Assembly: GCA_964548165.1 (NCBI GenBank)
Contig: CAZJQD010000004.1
Location: 38,401 to 102,400, forward strand
From: CAZJQD01 sp964548165 [NCBI: uncultured bacterium]
Lineage (GTDB): Bacteria > UBA8481
Direction: 5' to 3'
DNA length: 64,000 bases
Part shown: one piece after another, positions 8,420-15,815 of the stretch
How positions within the stretch are numbered: the stretch's first letter is position 1
Layout of the letters: every line of letters starts with the position of its first letter
Notes under the pieces: generated by a model
Database searches by the model: none
The model's input: only the letters and a program-made list of their open reading frames with translations
What the model was told of the DNA's origin: nothing
Position numbers and translations under genes: made by a program

Positions 8420-9340
8420 ATGGCTGGTTTTCGAGTAAATACCAATGTTCCGGCGATCTTTTCCCAGCGTCAGCTCGGCATCACCAACGCGATGCTGCAG
8501 CGCAACCTGGAGAAGATGTCGTCCGGCTTCCGGATCAACCACGCGGCCGATGACGCCGCCGGACTCGCGGTGTCGGAACGTTTCCGCACGCAGATCAACG
8601 GCCTCAAGCAGGCCGAGAGAAACATCCAGGACGGCATTTCGCTGATTCAGACGGCGGAAGGCGGCGTGGAAACGATCAGCGATATGCTGCAGCGCATCCG
8701 CACGCTCGCGGTTCAATCATCCAACGACACCCTGACGACTTTCGATCGCGCCACGATCCAGCTGGAAGTTAATCAGCTGGTCAAAGAGATCGACCGGCAG
8801 GCCTCCACGGTCAACTTCAACACCAAGGTGCTCCTCAAGGGCGCCTTCTCGACCTCCGGGGGCACGTCGCTCGTCCTCCAGGTCGGCGCGAACAAGAACC
8901 AGAGCATCGCGCTCAATATCTTCACGATGACGGCCGCGGGCCTGGGGATTACCGGGCTCTCTGTGACCGGTTCCTCCTCGTCCACGATCTCGCTTGTCAG
9001 CTCGATCGCGGTCAACGCGTCCGGGACCGGCGCCTACTCGGAAGGCATGGTAACAAGGCGTGGCGCTGAATCGGCCATTGCGCTCCTGTCCCAGGCCATT
9101 ACCCGCATCAACGGCATGCGCGCCGAGTTCGGCGCGATCCAGAACCGCCTTGAGCGCACGCTCAACTTCGTGAACATCTCCCGCGAGAACCAGTCCGCGG
9201 CCGAATCCCGGATCCGCGACCTCGACTTCGCGGACGAGATCGTCAACTTCACGAAGAACCAGATTCTCCAGCAAGCGGGAACCTCGGCGCTGGCCCAGGC
9301 CAACGTCGCCCCGCAGTCGGTGCTGCAGCTCCTGCAGTAA
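8420..9340 (+). CDS. fliC: flagellin 1
   Basis: A 306-aa filament subunit. The N-terminal D0/D1 helices (AGFRVNTNVPAIFSQRQL, AADDAAGLAVSERFRTQ) and C-terminal helix (ESRIRDLDFADEIVNFTKNQIL, then SALAQAN) are canonical. The middle (residues 150-215) is only a short beta segment, so there is no large D2/D3 domain. The ATG at 8420 is chosen because AAGGAGG lies 8 bases upstream. An in-frame ATG at 8399 would start before the ribosome-site hairpin. It is the most divergent of the three tandem copies. A strong terminator follows at 9393. Confidence 0.96.
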   Translation: MAGFRVNTNVPAIFSQRQLGITNAMLQRNLEKMSSGFRINHAADDAAGLAVSERFRTQINGLKQAERNIQDGISLIQTAEGGVETISDMLQRIRTLAVQSSNDTLTTFDRATIQLEVNQLVKEIDRQASTVNFNTKVLLKGAFSTSGGTSLVLQVGANKNQSIALNIFTMTAAGLGITGLSVTGSSSSTISLVSSIAVNASGTGAYSEGMVTRRGAESAIALLSQAITRINGMRAEFGAIQNRLERTLNFVNISRENQSAAESRIRDLDFADEIVNFTKNQILQQAGTSALAQANVAPQSVLQLLQ

Positions 9341-9392
9341 TCGCTCGAACCGGCCGCGGCGGTCACGACCGACCGCTCGCGGCCCCGGACGG

Positions 9393-9424
9393 ACGCCCCC
9401 CGCCACAAGCGGGGGGCGTTTTTA
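9393..9424 (+). terminator. rho-independent terminator after flagellin 1
   Basis: An 11-bp perfect GC-rich stem (9393-9403 with 9409-9419), a 5-base loop CACAA and a following T-run. It isolates flagellin 1 from the downstream copies. Confidence 0.92.
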
Positions 9425-9549
9425 ATTTCTTCCTCAATTTCTGATCAATCTTCCCGCCCGAATTTTCCCTCCCCATGAATTTCGCCACTTGTCCACAGCT
9501 GGAAAAACATGCCTTCCCGCAAAAATGAAAATAGTTGGCAAATAGATCT

Positions 9550-9576
9550 CAAGGTTTCCCCCCCTCTCACCGATAC
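9550..9576 (+). promoter_or_regulatory. sigma-28 (FliA) promoter candidate for flagellin 2
   Basis: CAAGGTTT, exactly 11 bases, then ACCGATAC. The consensus is TAAAGTTT-N11-GCCGATAA, so each half matches 6 of 8 with the ideal spacer. It would give a leader of about 200 nt ending in the CsrA-type hairpins. Confidence 0.6.
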
Positions 9577-9747
9577 CTTGATCAGGCGAACTCCGACCCG
9601 AAACCGGCGGAGAACACCGAGCAGCGGCCGATGCGTTCATGATGAAGGCCGGATCTCGGGAAAGGAGCAGCACCAGACGCGGCGGCCGGGCGGCACACCC
9701 GGCGGACGCGACCGTGAATCGGAGGGCTGAGGGTACTCGGAATTTTA

Positions 9748-9766
9748 GCCGGACAGGATGTCCGGC
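9748..9766 (+). promoter_or_regulatory. CsrA-type hairpin, flagellin-2 leader, upstream site
   Basis: A perfect 7-bp stem GCCGGAC/GTCCGGC closes the loop AGGAT, giving ACAGGATGT, a close match to the CsrA consensus. It lies 22 bases before the start codon. Confidence 0.8.
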
Positions 9767-9770
9767 ATGA

Positions 9771-9784
9771 GTTCACGGAGGAAC
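9771..9784 (+). promoter_or_regulatory. Shine-Dalgarno hairpin, flagellin 2
   Basis: A 4-bp stem GTTC/GAAC with loop ACGGAG, which contains the ribosome binding site. It has the same position and architecture as in flagellins 1 and 3. Confidence 0.7.
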
Positions 9785-9787
9785 CCC

Positions 9788-10708
9788 ATGGCTGGCTTCA
9801 GAGTTAACACCAACGTATCGGCCCTATTTTCCCAGCGCACGCTGGGATCGACCAACACTTCCCTCAGCCGCAACCTGGAGAAGCTCTCTTCAGGCCTGCG
9901 CATCAACCGTTCCGCGGACGACGCCGCGGGTCTGGCGATCTCGGAGCGCTTCCGCACCCAGGTCAACGGCCTCGGGCAGGCGGCCAAGAATATCCAGGAC
10001 GGCATCTCGCTGGCCCAGACCGCCGAGGGCGGCATCGAATCCATCAGCGACCAGCTCCAGCGCCTCCGGACGCTCGCCGTCCAGGCATCCAATGACACGT
10101 TAACCACCACGGACCGCGCTCTCATCCAGCTCGAGTTCAACCAGATCATCCGCGAAGTGGATCGTCAGGCATCGACCGTCACGTTCAACAACAAGGTGCT
10201 GCTACGCGGCGCCTTCTCCTCGGTCGGGGGATCCTCTCTCGTTTTCCAGGTCGGCGCCAACCGCAACGAGCGCATCACTCTCGCCATCATGACCATGACG
10301 GCCCGCGGTCTTGGCATCTCGGGAATGTCCGTCCGTGGCACGCAGACCGCCACGGTCTCGATGGTCTCCAGCATCGTCACGAATGCGACCGGCAACGGCG
10401 CCTTCACCGAGGGCGTCGTTTCCCGGCGCGGCGCGGAATCGGCCATCGCGCTTCTCTCGGCCGCCATCACCAAGGTCAACGGCATGAGAGCCGAGCTCGG
10501 CGCGTTCCAGAATCGCCTGGAGCGCACCTACAACTTCGTCCAGATCTCGAAGGAGAACCAGGCCGCGAGCGAATCCCGCATCCGCGACCTCGACTTCGCG
10601 GACGAGATCGTCAACTTCACGAAGAACCAGATTCTCCAGCAGTCGGGCACCTCGGCACTGGCGCAGGCGAACGTCTCGCCCCAGTCCGTGCTCCAGCTGC
10701 TCAGGTAA
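9788..10708 (+). CDS. fliC: flagellin 2
   Basis: A 306-aa flagellin with the same length and domain plan as its neighbours: N-terminal AGFRVNTNVSALFSQRTL, C-terminal RIRDLDFADEIVNFTKNQIL. It is nearly identical in protein sequence to flagellin 3 (differences scattered over the first 35 residues and a few later positions), which points to a recent tandem duplication. The ATG at 9788 lies behind CGGAGG, so the in-frame ATG at 9758 is rejected; that one falls inside the loop and stem of the CsrA-type hairpin. Confidence 0.96.
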   Translation: MAGFRVNTNVSALFSQRTLGSTNTSLSRNLEKLSSGLRINRSADDAAGLAISERFRTQVNGLGQAAKNIQDGISLAQTAEGGIESISDQLQRLRTLAVQASNDTLTTTDRALIQLEFNQIIREVDRQASTVTFNNKVLLRGAFSSVGGSSLVFQVGANRNERITLAIMTMTARGLGISGMSVRGTQTATVSMVSSIVTNATGNGAFTEGVVSRRGAESAIALLSAAITKVNGMRAELGAFQNRLERTYNFVQISKENQAASESRIRDLDFADEIVNFTKNQILQQSGTSALAQANVSPQSVLQLLR

Positions 10709-10738
10709 CATTCGCACACGCGGTAAGCCATGGGGTAG

Positions 10739-10766
10739 CCGCCGCGGCCCGGAGAGGCCGCGGCGG
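10739..10766 (+). terminator. GC hairpin after flagellin 2
   Basis: A perfect 11-bp stem (10739-10749 with 10756-10766) and a 6-base loop, but no T-run follows. It may be a rho-independent terminator of low efficiency or an RNA-stabilising 3' hairpin. Confidence 0.55.
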
Positions 10767-10976
10767 CGGGGAAACGGCCCACCATGGCGACCGGACTTCA
10801 CGCGGGGCGGCACACCCCGCCGGGGTCCCGATCGGCGACGGATTATTTCCTGATGAAACCCGCGCCGGGAAGAGGAGGAAGGACCAGGTAGCAACGCAGT
10901 CGGCGGCCAGGCGAGGCCGGCGGCGGCGGGCATGACTCCGTCAATGTATCGCGAGGGACGAGGGTTTCCGACTGAT
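10767..10976 (+). other. flagellin-3 upstream region, no gene
   Basis: A GC-rich leader with several GGA-containing strings (for example GAGGAGGAAGG near 10875) but no credible gene and no clear sigma-28 or sigma-54 promoter. Flagellin 3 may be partly read through from flagellin 2. Confidence 0.5.
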
Positions 10977-10998
10977 GAACACCCAAGGATGGGCGTTC
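10977..10998 (+). promoter_or_regulatory. CsrA-type hairpin, flagellin-3 leader, upstream site
   Basis: An 8-position stem (10977-10984 with 10991-10998) with a single A-C mismatch and the loop AAGGAT. The stem sequence differs from those of flagellins 1 and 2 while the loop is kept, which argues for selection on the structure. Confidence 0.75.
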
Positions 10999-11002
10999 AA
11001 GA

Positions 11003-11016
11003 GTTCAAGGAGGAAC
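11003..11016 (+). promoter_or_regulatory. Shine-Dalgarno hairpin, flagellin 3
   Basis: A GTTC/GAAC stem around loop AAGGAG, the ribosome site of flagellin 3, 4 bases before the ATG. Confidence 0.75.
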
Positions 11017-11020
11017 CCTT

Positions 11021-11941
11021 ATGTCAGGCTTCAGAGTTAATACAAATGTTCCGGCACTTTTCGCTCAACGGCAGCTTGGTGTCACCAACACCGGCCTTTC
11101 CCGGAACCTGGAGAAGCTTTCTTCAGGATTGAGGATCAACAAGTCCGCGGACGACGCGGCCGGGTTGGCCATCTCGGAGCGGTTCCGCACCCAGGTCAAC
11201 GGCCTGGGGCAGGCCGCAAAAAACATACAGGACGGCATCTCGCTCGTGCAGACAGCCGAAGGCGGGATCGAGTCCATCAGCGACCAGCTTCAAAGACTCC
11301 GGACGCTTGCCGTCCAGGCGTCCAATGACACGCTGACCACCACGGACCGGGCGCTCATCCAGCTCGAGTTCAACCAGATCATCCGCGAAGTGGATCGGCA
11401 GGCATCGACCGTCACGTTCAACAACAAGGTTCTGCTGCGCGGAGCGTTTTCATCCGTCGGCGGCTCCTCTCTCGTTTTCCAGGTCGGCGCCAACCGCAAC
11501 GAACGCATCACCCTCACCATCATGACGATGACAGCCCGCGGGCTCGGCATCGCCGGCATGTCCGTCCGTGGCACGCAGACCGCCACGGTCTCGATGGTTT
11601 CCAGCATCGTCACCAACGCCACGGGCAACGGCGCCTTCACCGAGGGCGTTGTCTCGCGCCGCGGTGCGGAGTCGGCCATCGCCCTGCTTTCCAACGCCAT
11701 TACCAGGGTGAACGGAATGCGGGCAGAGCTCGGCGCATTCCAGAACCGCCTCGAGCGTACATACAGCTTCGTGCAGATCTCCAAGGAGAACCAGGCCGCG
11801 AGCGAATCCCGCATCCGCGATCTCGATTTTGCCGAAGAGATCGTCAACTTCACGAAGAACCAGATCCTGCAACAGACCGGGACGTCCGCCTTGGCCCAGG
11901 CCAATGTGGCTCCGCAGTCGGTGCTTCAGCTTCTCCAGTAA
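11021..11941 (+). CDS. fliC: flagellin 3
   Basis: A 306-aa flagellin, the third tandem copy. N-terminus SGFRVNTNVPALFAQRQL and C-terminus RIRDLDFAEEIVNFTKNQIL are intact. It is very close to flagellin 2, while synonymous codons differ widely, so the protein is under purifying selection. The first residues after Met are Ser-Gly instead of Ala-Gly, as in the fourth copy. The ATG at 11021 follows the hairpin-borne AAGGAGG. A strong terminator follows, shared with the convergent glycosyltransferase genes. Confidence 0.96.
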   Translation: MSGFRVNTNVPALFAQRQLGVTNTGLSRNLEKLSSGLRINKSADDAAGLAISERFRTQVNGLGQAAKNIQDGISLVQTAEGGIESISDQLQRLRTLAVQASNDTLTTTDRALIQLEFNQIIREVDRQASTVTFNNKVLLRGAFSSVGGSSLVFQVGANRNERITLTIMTMTARGLGIAGMSVRGTQTATVSMVSSIVTNATGNGAFTEGVVSRRGAESAIALLSNAITRVNGMRAELGAFQNRLERTYSFVQISKENQAASESRIRDLDFAEEIVNFTKNQILQQTGTSALAQANVAPQSVLQLLQ

Positions 11942-11979
11942 TCACCGACCCGGGCCGAGCTGGCGGCCGGCTTACCGTA

Positions 11980-12015
11980 AGCGCCCCCCCGAGGTTCGGG
12001 GGGGCGCTATTTTTT
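11980..12015 (+). terminator. terminator between flagellin 3 and the convergent GT9 gene
   Basis: An 11-bp stem with seven C:G pairs (11980-11990 with 11998-12008), loop GAGGTTC, then A and a run of six T. The right arm includes part of the stop codon of the minus-strand gene. Confidence 0.9.
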
Positions 12016-13413
12016 AATGGCCTCCAGCGCGCCGATCGTGGCCTTGATCCATGCGGCGATGACGCGCTCCGGGTCGCGTCCGGGAAAGGTCGTGGGGAAG
12101 AGGATGAAGCTCTCCTGGTAGCGACTCGCGGCCACGGAGGATTCCAGGCACCTGGCCATGGCGAGTGCGGCCGTGAGATGGGCGGAGAGGTTATCGCACA
12201 GGGCGGGGAAGTGTCCGGAGGGACGGAGCGCCAGCGCGGGAAGTTCGGGTCGCTCCTTCTTCACGACCGCGGCGAACCCGCAGGCTCGCGCCCAGGCCAG
12301 GAGCATGTTGGTCCCGGTCGCCGGTTCATCAGGGAGCGGGCGGTGCGGCAGGGGATGGAGGCCCGGGCCTTGCCAGACCCGTAGCGCATCGGGGAGGACG
12401 CCGGGGTCGACGGGGGACTCTTCGAGGAGAGCGCGGGCGACGGCGCCGACCGTCGCGGCGTCGATGTGATCGATCGTGCGATCCTCGACCGGGTTCCAGG
12501 TTGCGCCGGTGGCGGGCGCGAGAGAGACGGCGCGTTCGCCCCTCGCGAAGACGCGAGTACTCCCCAGCAGGGCCAGGGTGGGTCGGTTCGCGGCCGCGGC
12601 CGCATGCAGGGGCCAGGAGTCAACCGTGACCACGAGTCGAGCCTCTTGCACGGCCTCCAGGGAGTCCGCCAGGCGGCCTACGCGCAGGGTGGAACGGCGC
12701 CCCTTCTGACCGGTGGCGATCGCGGCAAGGCGGTCACGATCCGCCGGTGCGCCGAGGATTTCCACCGGTCCCAGGTCGGCGAGGGCATCCGCGATCCCGC
12801 TCGCCTGCCCCGGGGACAGCTCCTTGGACGGCCATCCGGCGAAGGGGCAGAGGAGAATGGGGCCCGCGTCGCCTGTGAACGCCGGCGCGAAAGGCGCGTC
12901 CTCGGGGAGAGCGGTGGTCGGCAGACTTGCGAGCAGGCTGAAGCGCGCGGGTGCCGGCAGCTCCGGGGAGACGCCGTGATGGATGCTCCCCAGGAGGAAG
13001 TCGGACCAGGGGTCCGAGGCGATCGCTTCGGGCAAGAGTGGGGGAACGCCGAGCGCGGGGCCCCATCGCCGGGGGGGGGCGCCGGATCCCCTGGCGGCCC
13101 CGGCCATCAGCGCGGCCGCGCGGGTGAGATGCACCTGGATGACGCGATCGAAGGGGCCCGCGCCCGAAATTTTCGCCAGGAACTCCTGTGCCATGCCGCG
13201 CAGGACCTCCGTTGGCGCCCCGAAGGAGGCCCTGCGTCGCGCCAGCGGCGCAGGCGGGTGGATCAGCTCGCATCCGAGATCCGCGATGGCGGGCGCGGCA
13301 AGCTCATTGACGATCCAGGAGACCGGCCCCTCTGCAGAGAGCCGCGCGGCCACGCCGCGTCCGGCGATGACATCTCCGATGGCGCTGGGGAGGATGAAGA
13401 GGGTTCGCGTCAT
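12007..13413 (-). CDS. GT9 (heptosyltransferase-type) glycosyltransferase
   Basis: A 468-aa protein. The start MTRTLFILPSAIGDVIAG is the typical N-terminal Rossmann strand and loop of GT9 ADP-heptose-type transferases. The C-terminal half keeps the donor-site region (VVTVDSWPLHAAAAANRPTLALLG, here degenerate from the usual SGPTHLAAALG). It has about 100 residues beyond a typical GT9. The ATG at 13413 overlaps the upstream gene's stop (ATGA). The place between flagellin 3 and flaG suggests flagellin glycosylation rather than LPS core synthesis; this is inference. Confidence 0.75.
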   Translation of the reverse strand: MTRTLFILPSAIGDVIAGRGVAARLSAEGPVSWIVNELAAPAIADLGCELIHPPAPLARRRASFGAPTEVLRGMAQEFLAKISGAGPFDRVIQVHLTRAAALMAGAARGSGAPPRRWGPALGVPPLLPEAIASDPWSDFLLGSIHHGVSPELPAPARFSLLASLPTTALPEDAPFAPAFTGDAGPILLCPFAGWPSKELSPGQASGIADALADLGPVEILGAPADRDRLAAIATGQKGRRSTLRVGRLADSLEAVQEARLVVTVDSWPLHAAAAANRPTLALLGSTRVFARGERAVSLAPATGATWNPVEDRTIDHIDAATVGAVARALLEESPVDPGVLPDALRVWQGPGLHPLPHRPLPDEPATGTNMLLAWARACGFAAVVKKERPELPALALRPSGHFPALCDNLSAHLTAALAMARCLESSVAASRYQESFILFPTTFPGRDPERVIAAWIKATIGALEAIKK

Positions 13414-14999
13414 CGCGCGGTTGACTCCAGCCATTCCCGGACGAGGGCCAGCGCGGGGTCGCGCGGGGGCCCGATCCGCGGTTCCTCCTCCAGGAAGTGC
13501 CTGAGGGGATCCAGGTCCTCGACGCCATGGCCCGGGTAGAACGTCCTGAGGCCATGCGCGCGAACGACGGCGGCCGAGGCGAGCCGGGACGCGGAGTCGC
13601 CGGAGAAGGCGTGTTCCAGGTGCCGTGACGCCGCCGCGATGGCCTCGGCGGTGAGCGCGACCGTGCAGGCGGTTTCGGGACAGGGGATCCGGCAGCCGCC
13701 GAAGGCGCAGGGCATGTCGGCCTGAGCGACGAGCGTCTTCGGGCCGATGGGCGCATTGAGGATGGGCGAGGTGAAGCCGAAGAGGGCGAGCGTAGGAATT
13801 CCCAGCGCGGCGGCCAGGTGCGTGGGGCCGCTGTCATGCCCGATGTAGAGCTCGGCGCCGGCGAGGAGTGCGGCCAGTTCCGTCCACGTGGTCCGTCCAC
13901 AGTAGTTGTCCGCGTCGGCAATGCCCGCGGCGGCGGCGATGCCGGCTTCCTCCCTTCCCCCGACGGCCAGCCATCGTCCTCCCAGCAGGCTCAGCGCTCC
14001 GGCGAGTTCCTCGGGTCGCGATCGTTTCGGTGCCCAGACATCGGCTCCGCTCCCGGCGCCGAACTGCACGACGCGAGCGCCCGGATGAGTAGCCGTTGGC
14101 GCGCGGAGAAGGGGAGGTGTCCAATCGGGCGTGATACCCAGTAGAACCTCGTAGAAGTGCCAACGGTTCATGCGGTTACGGAGCGATACCAGTTCACCCG
14201 CGCGCGCGGGATTGCGCTCGTCCACGAGGACGGGCTCGCTACTCCCCTCGTCGTCCTGGAACCCGACGGCGAAGAGCGGATCGAGCTGGCGCAGGAACGC
14301 GGCGGGGCGGGCCTCGCATCCGAAGTTGGCGGCCAGGAGGGGGCGCGCGATCCCCGCGGGCAGAGTCTGCGTGTCCCGGGAAACTTCCACGATATGGTCG
14401 ATGCCGGCGGCCATCCCGGCGAGTTCGCCGTAAGGCTCCTCGACGACGAACGTGATCTCCACCGAGGCCAGTGTTCGTCGCCAGGCCTGGATGGCGGCGA
14501 ATGTCCTGAGGATATCGCCGGCGGTCTTGAGATGAATGAAGGTGGCGCGTGGCCGTCCGGAAAGTTGGATCACCAGGTCACGGAGTCGAGCCTCGATTCC
14601 GGGAAGGGCCTGGAGGATGGGATCAAGAACGACTGTTTCGCCCCGGCCCACCGCCGCGAAGATCTCGAGCTCGAGCTCACGGAGCGTTTCAGATTCCTTC
14701 ACGCGCGGAAGCACTTGAGCATCTTGGGGCCGTGACAGGTGGGCTTGGCAGAATTCCCGCTGGCCGGGTAGGGCCAGCACACGGGCAAGGCGGGATCCGA
14801 GGGCGAGCGCGAGATATCCGAATCCCAGGCCGACGACGGTGACGGTGGTTGCTTCAAGAGAGAGGGCGCGCCGGGCGGCATCCCGGCGGGGATCATAGGC
14901 GCTCAATAGCGACTTCCCGTCGATAACTGCCGTGAAATCACCGCTTCGGGCCTTGGTTACCTGGAGGCGATCCCATACCGAGGCGGAGAACTCGTTCAC
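13410..14999 (-). CDS. GT9 glycosyltransferase with Maf-like N-terminal region
   Basis: A 529-aa protein. Residues about 175-500 read as a GT9 transferase: FIHLKTAGDILRTFAAIQAW at the N-terminal Rossmann loop and IGHDSGPTHLAAALGIPTL at the donor site. Residues 1-165 are an added region whose pattern (DGKSLLSAYDPRRDA, then VVGLGFGYLALALG) resembles the N-terminal half of Maf motility-accessory proteins, which modify flagellin. The annotated start is a GTG at 14999 and is uncertain. It is coupled to the next gene. It is probably involved in flagellin glycosylation, based on domains and position; LPS assembly remains possible. Confidence 0.72.
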   Translation of the reverse strand: MNEFSASVWDRLQVTKARSGDFTAVIDGKSLLSAYDPRRDAARRALSLEATTVTVVGLGFGYLALALGSRLARVLALPGQREFCQAHLSRPQDAQVLPRVKESETLRELELEIFAAVGRGETVVLDPILQALPGIEARLRDLVIQLSGRPRATFIHLKTAGDILRTFAAIQAWRRTLASVEITFVVEEPYGELAGMAAGIDHIVEVSRDTQTLPAGIARPLLAANFGCEARPAAFLRQLDPLFAVGFQDDEGSSEPVLVDERNPARAGELVSLRNRMNRWHFYEVLLGITPDWTPPLLRAPTATHPGARVVQFGAGSGADVWAPKRSRPEELAGALSLLGGRWLAVGGREEAGIAAAAGIADADNYCGRTTWTELAALLAGAELYIGHDSGPTHLAAALGIPTLALFGFTSPILNAPIGPKTLVAQADMPCAFGGCRIPCPETACTVALTAEAIAAASRHLEHAFSGDSASRLASAAVVRAHGLRTFYPGHGVEDLDPLRHFLEEEPRIGPPRDPALALVREWLESTAR

Positions 15000-15038
15000 A
15001 GGGATGAGGATGGCCGAAAAGAAATTTGAAAAAAAGGC

Positions 15039-15066
15039 TAAAGTTCGGCCCCGGCTCTACCGAGAC
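15039..15066 (+). promoter_or_regulatory. possible sigma-28 promoter for flaG and flagellin 4
   Basis: TAAAGTTC (7 of 8 matches to the -35 consensus), a 12-base spacer and ACCGAGAC (5 of 8). The spacer is one base longer than ideal. It lies in the 264-bp gap between the divergent GT9 gene and flaG, which holds no gene. Confidence 0.4.
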
Positions 15067-15263
15067 AAGATAGTGCGATCGTCTGCGCCCGGACGGAACC
15101 GGGTGCGATTGCGCGATAACGGACGCTGCCACAAGGAGGTGGAGGCCCCGGGACATCACTTTGGCCTGGCGCTATCACCCTCCCCCGCATCGTTCTGAAC
15201 CGCGCATCGTGCCGCCGCCTGGCGCCGCCGTCGCTATCTTGACGCGAGAGGAGGTGAGAGATC

Positions 15264-15650
15264 ATGGCCGGCAACATTCAACTTCCGTCAACAGCAACAG
15301 CAGTATCGCTCCCCGCCAGGGGAGAGAACGGTTTCGTGGAGGAGCCGAAGCGGACGCCGGTGGCGCTGAGCTCGAAGTCTGAGCGCAGCGATGAGGACAC
15401 CGATGCCGAAGCGACGTCTCCCGACAAGCAGGCCGTCACCTACCTGGTGGATGCGCTGAACAACATGTCCCGCGTCGTCGATCGCAACCTGGAATTCACA
15501 GTCGACGACAAATCGGGGCGCATCATCATCCGGGTAACCGATGGAGAGACCGGCGAAGTCATCCGGGAAATTCCTCCGGAGGACGTGGGGCAGTCGTCCC
15601 GCGATTCGCTGGGCCAGCTTGTCGGCCTGTTGTTCAACGGCGTTTCGTAA
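15264..15650 (+). CDS. flaG: FlaG-family flagellar protein
   Basis: A 128-aa FlaG. The disordered N-terminal half and the compact C-terminal fold (RNLEFTVDDKSGRIIIRV, then GEVIREIPPE) are diagnostic. FlaG affects filament length and is usually next to fliD and fliS, but neither is in this window. A strong ribosome site (GAGGAGGTGAGAG) precedes the ATG. A flagellin follows after 165 bases. Confidence 0.93.
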   Translation: MAGNIQLPSTATAVSLPARGENGFVEEPKRTPVALSSKSERSDEDTDAEATSPDKQAVTYLVDALNNMSRVVDRNLEFTVDDKSGRIIIRVTDGETGEVIREIPPEDVGQSSRDSLGQLVGLLFNGVS

Positions 15651-15796
15651 GCCGTAGTTTCAGGAAATGGATGGGCGCTGGGGTGGCTCCCCAGGCGCCT
15701 GGCGGTCAGCGTCACGGCGACCCGCGCAACCGGACCAGGGATGGGACGGCGCGCGGGCGATGCGGCCCGCCTGATGGGTAATACCTTTTCGTAACA

Positions 15797-15812
15797 TCAC
15801 CAAGGAGGGTGA
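15797..15812 (+). promoter_or_regulatory. Shine-Dalgarno hairpin, flagellin 4
   Basis: A perfect 5-bp stem TCACC/GGTGA encloses the same loop AAGGAG as in the tandem flagellins, although the stem bases are different. The ribosome site is in the loop. A clear second hairpin upstream is missing; the string CCAGGGATGG near 15735-15744 is only a weak candidate. Confidence 0.75.
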
Positions 15813-15815
15813 GAT

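Larger units (their letters stand above)
9425..9787 (+). other. flagellin-2 upstream region, no gene
   Basis: An AT-richer stretch (9419-9550), then a sigma-28-like promoter at 9550 and a GC-rich leader of about 200 bases before flagellin 2. Short reading frames here have no ribosome site or recognisable product and are treated as chance. The last 40 bases hold two CsrA-type hairpins, listed separately. Confidence 0.6.

Noticed and set aside
9480-9505. A DnaA-box-like string (TTGTCCACA) near 9489 and a similar CCACAGCT string near 8120.
   Set aside because: A single imperfect box in each place, no cluster and no dnaA/dnaN nearby; not an origin.
9509-9730. A 73-codon frame in the flagellin 1-2 gap.
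   Set aside because: No ribosome site and no protein-like pattern; overlaps the sigma-28-like promoter and leader.
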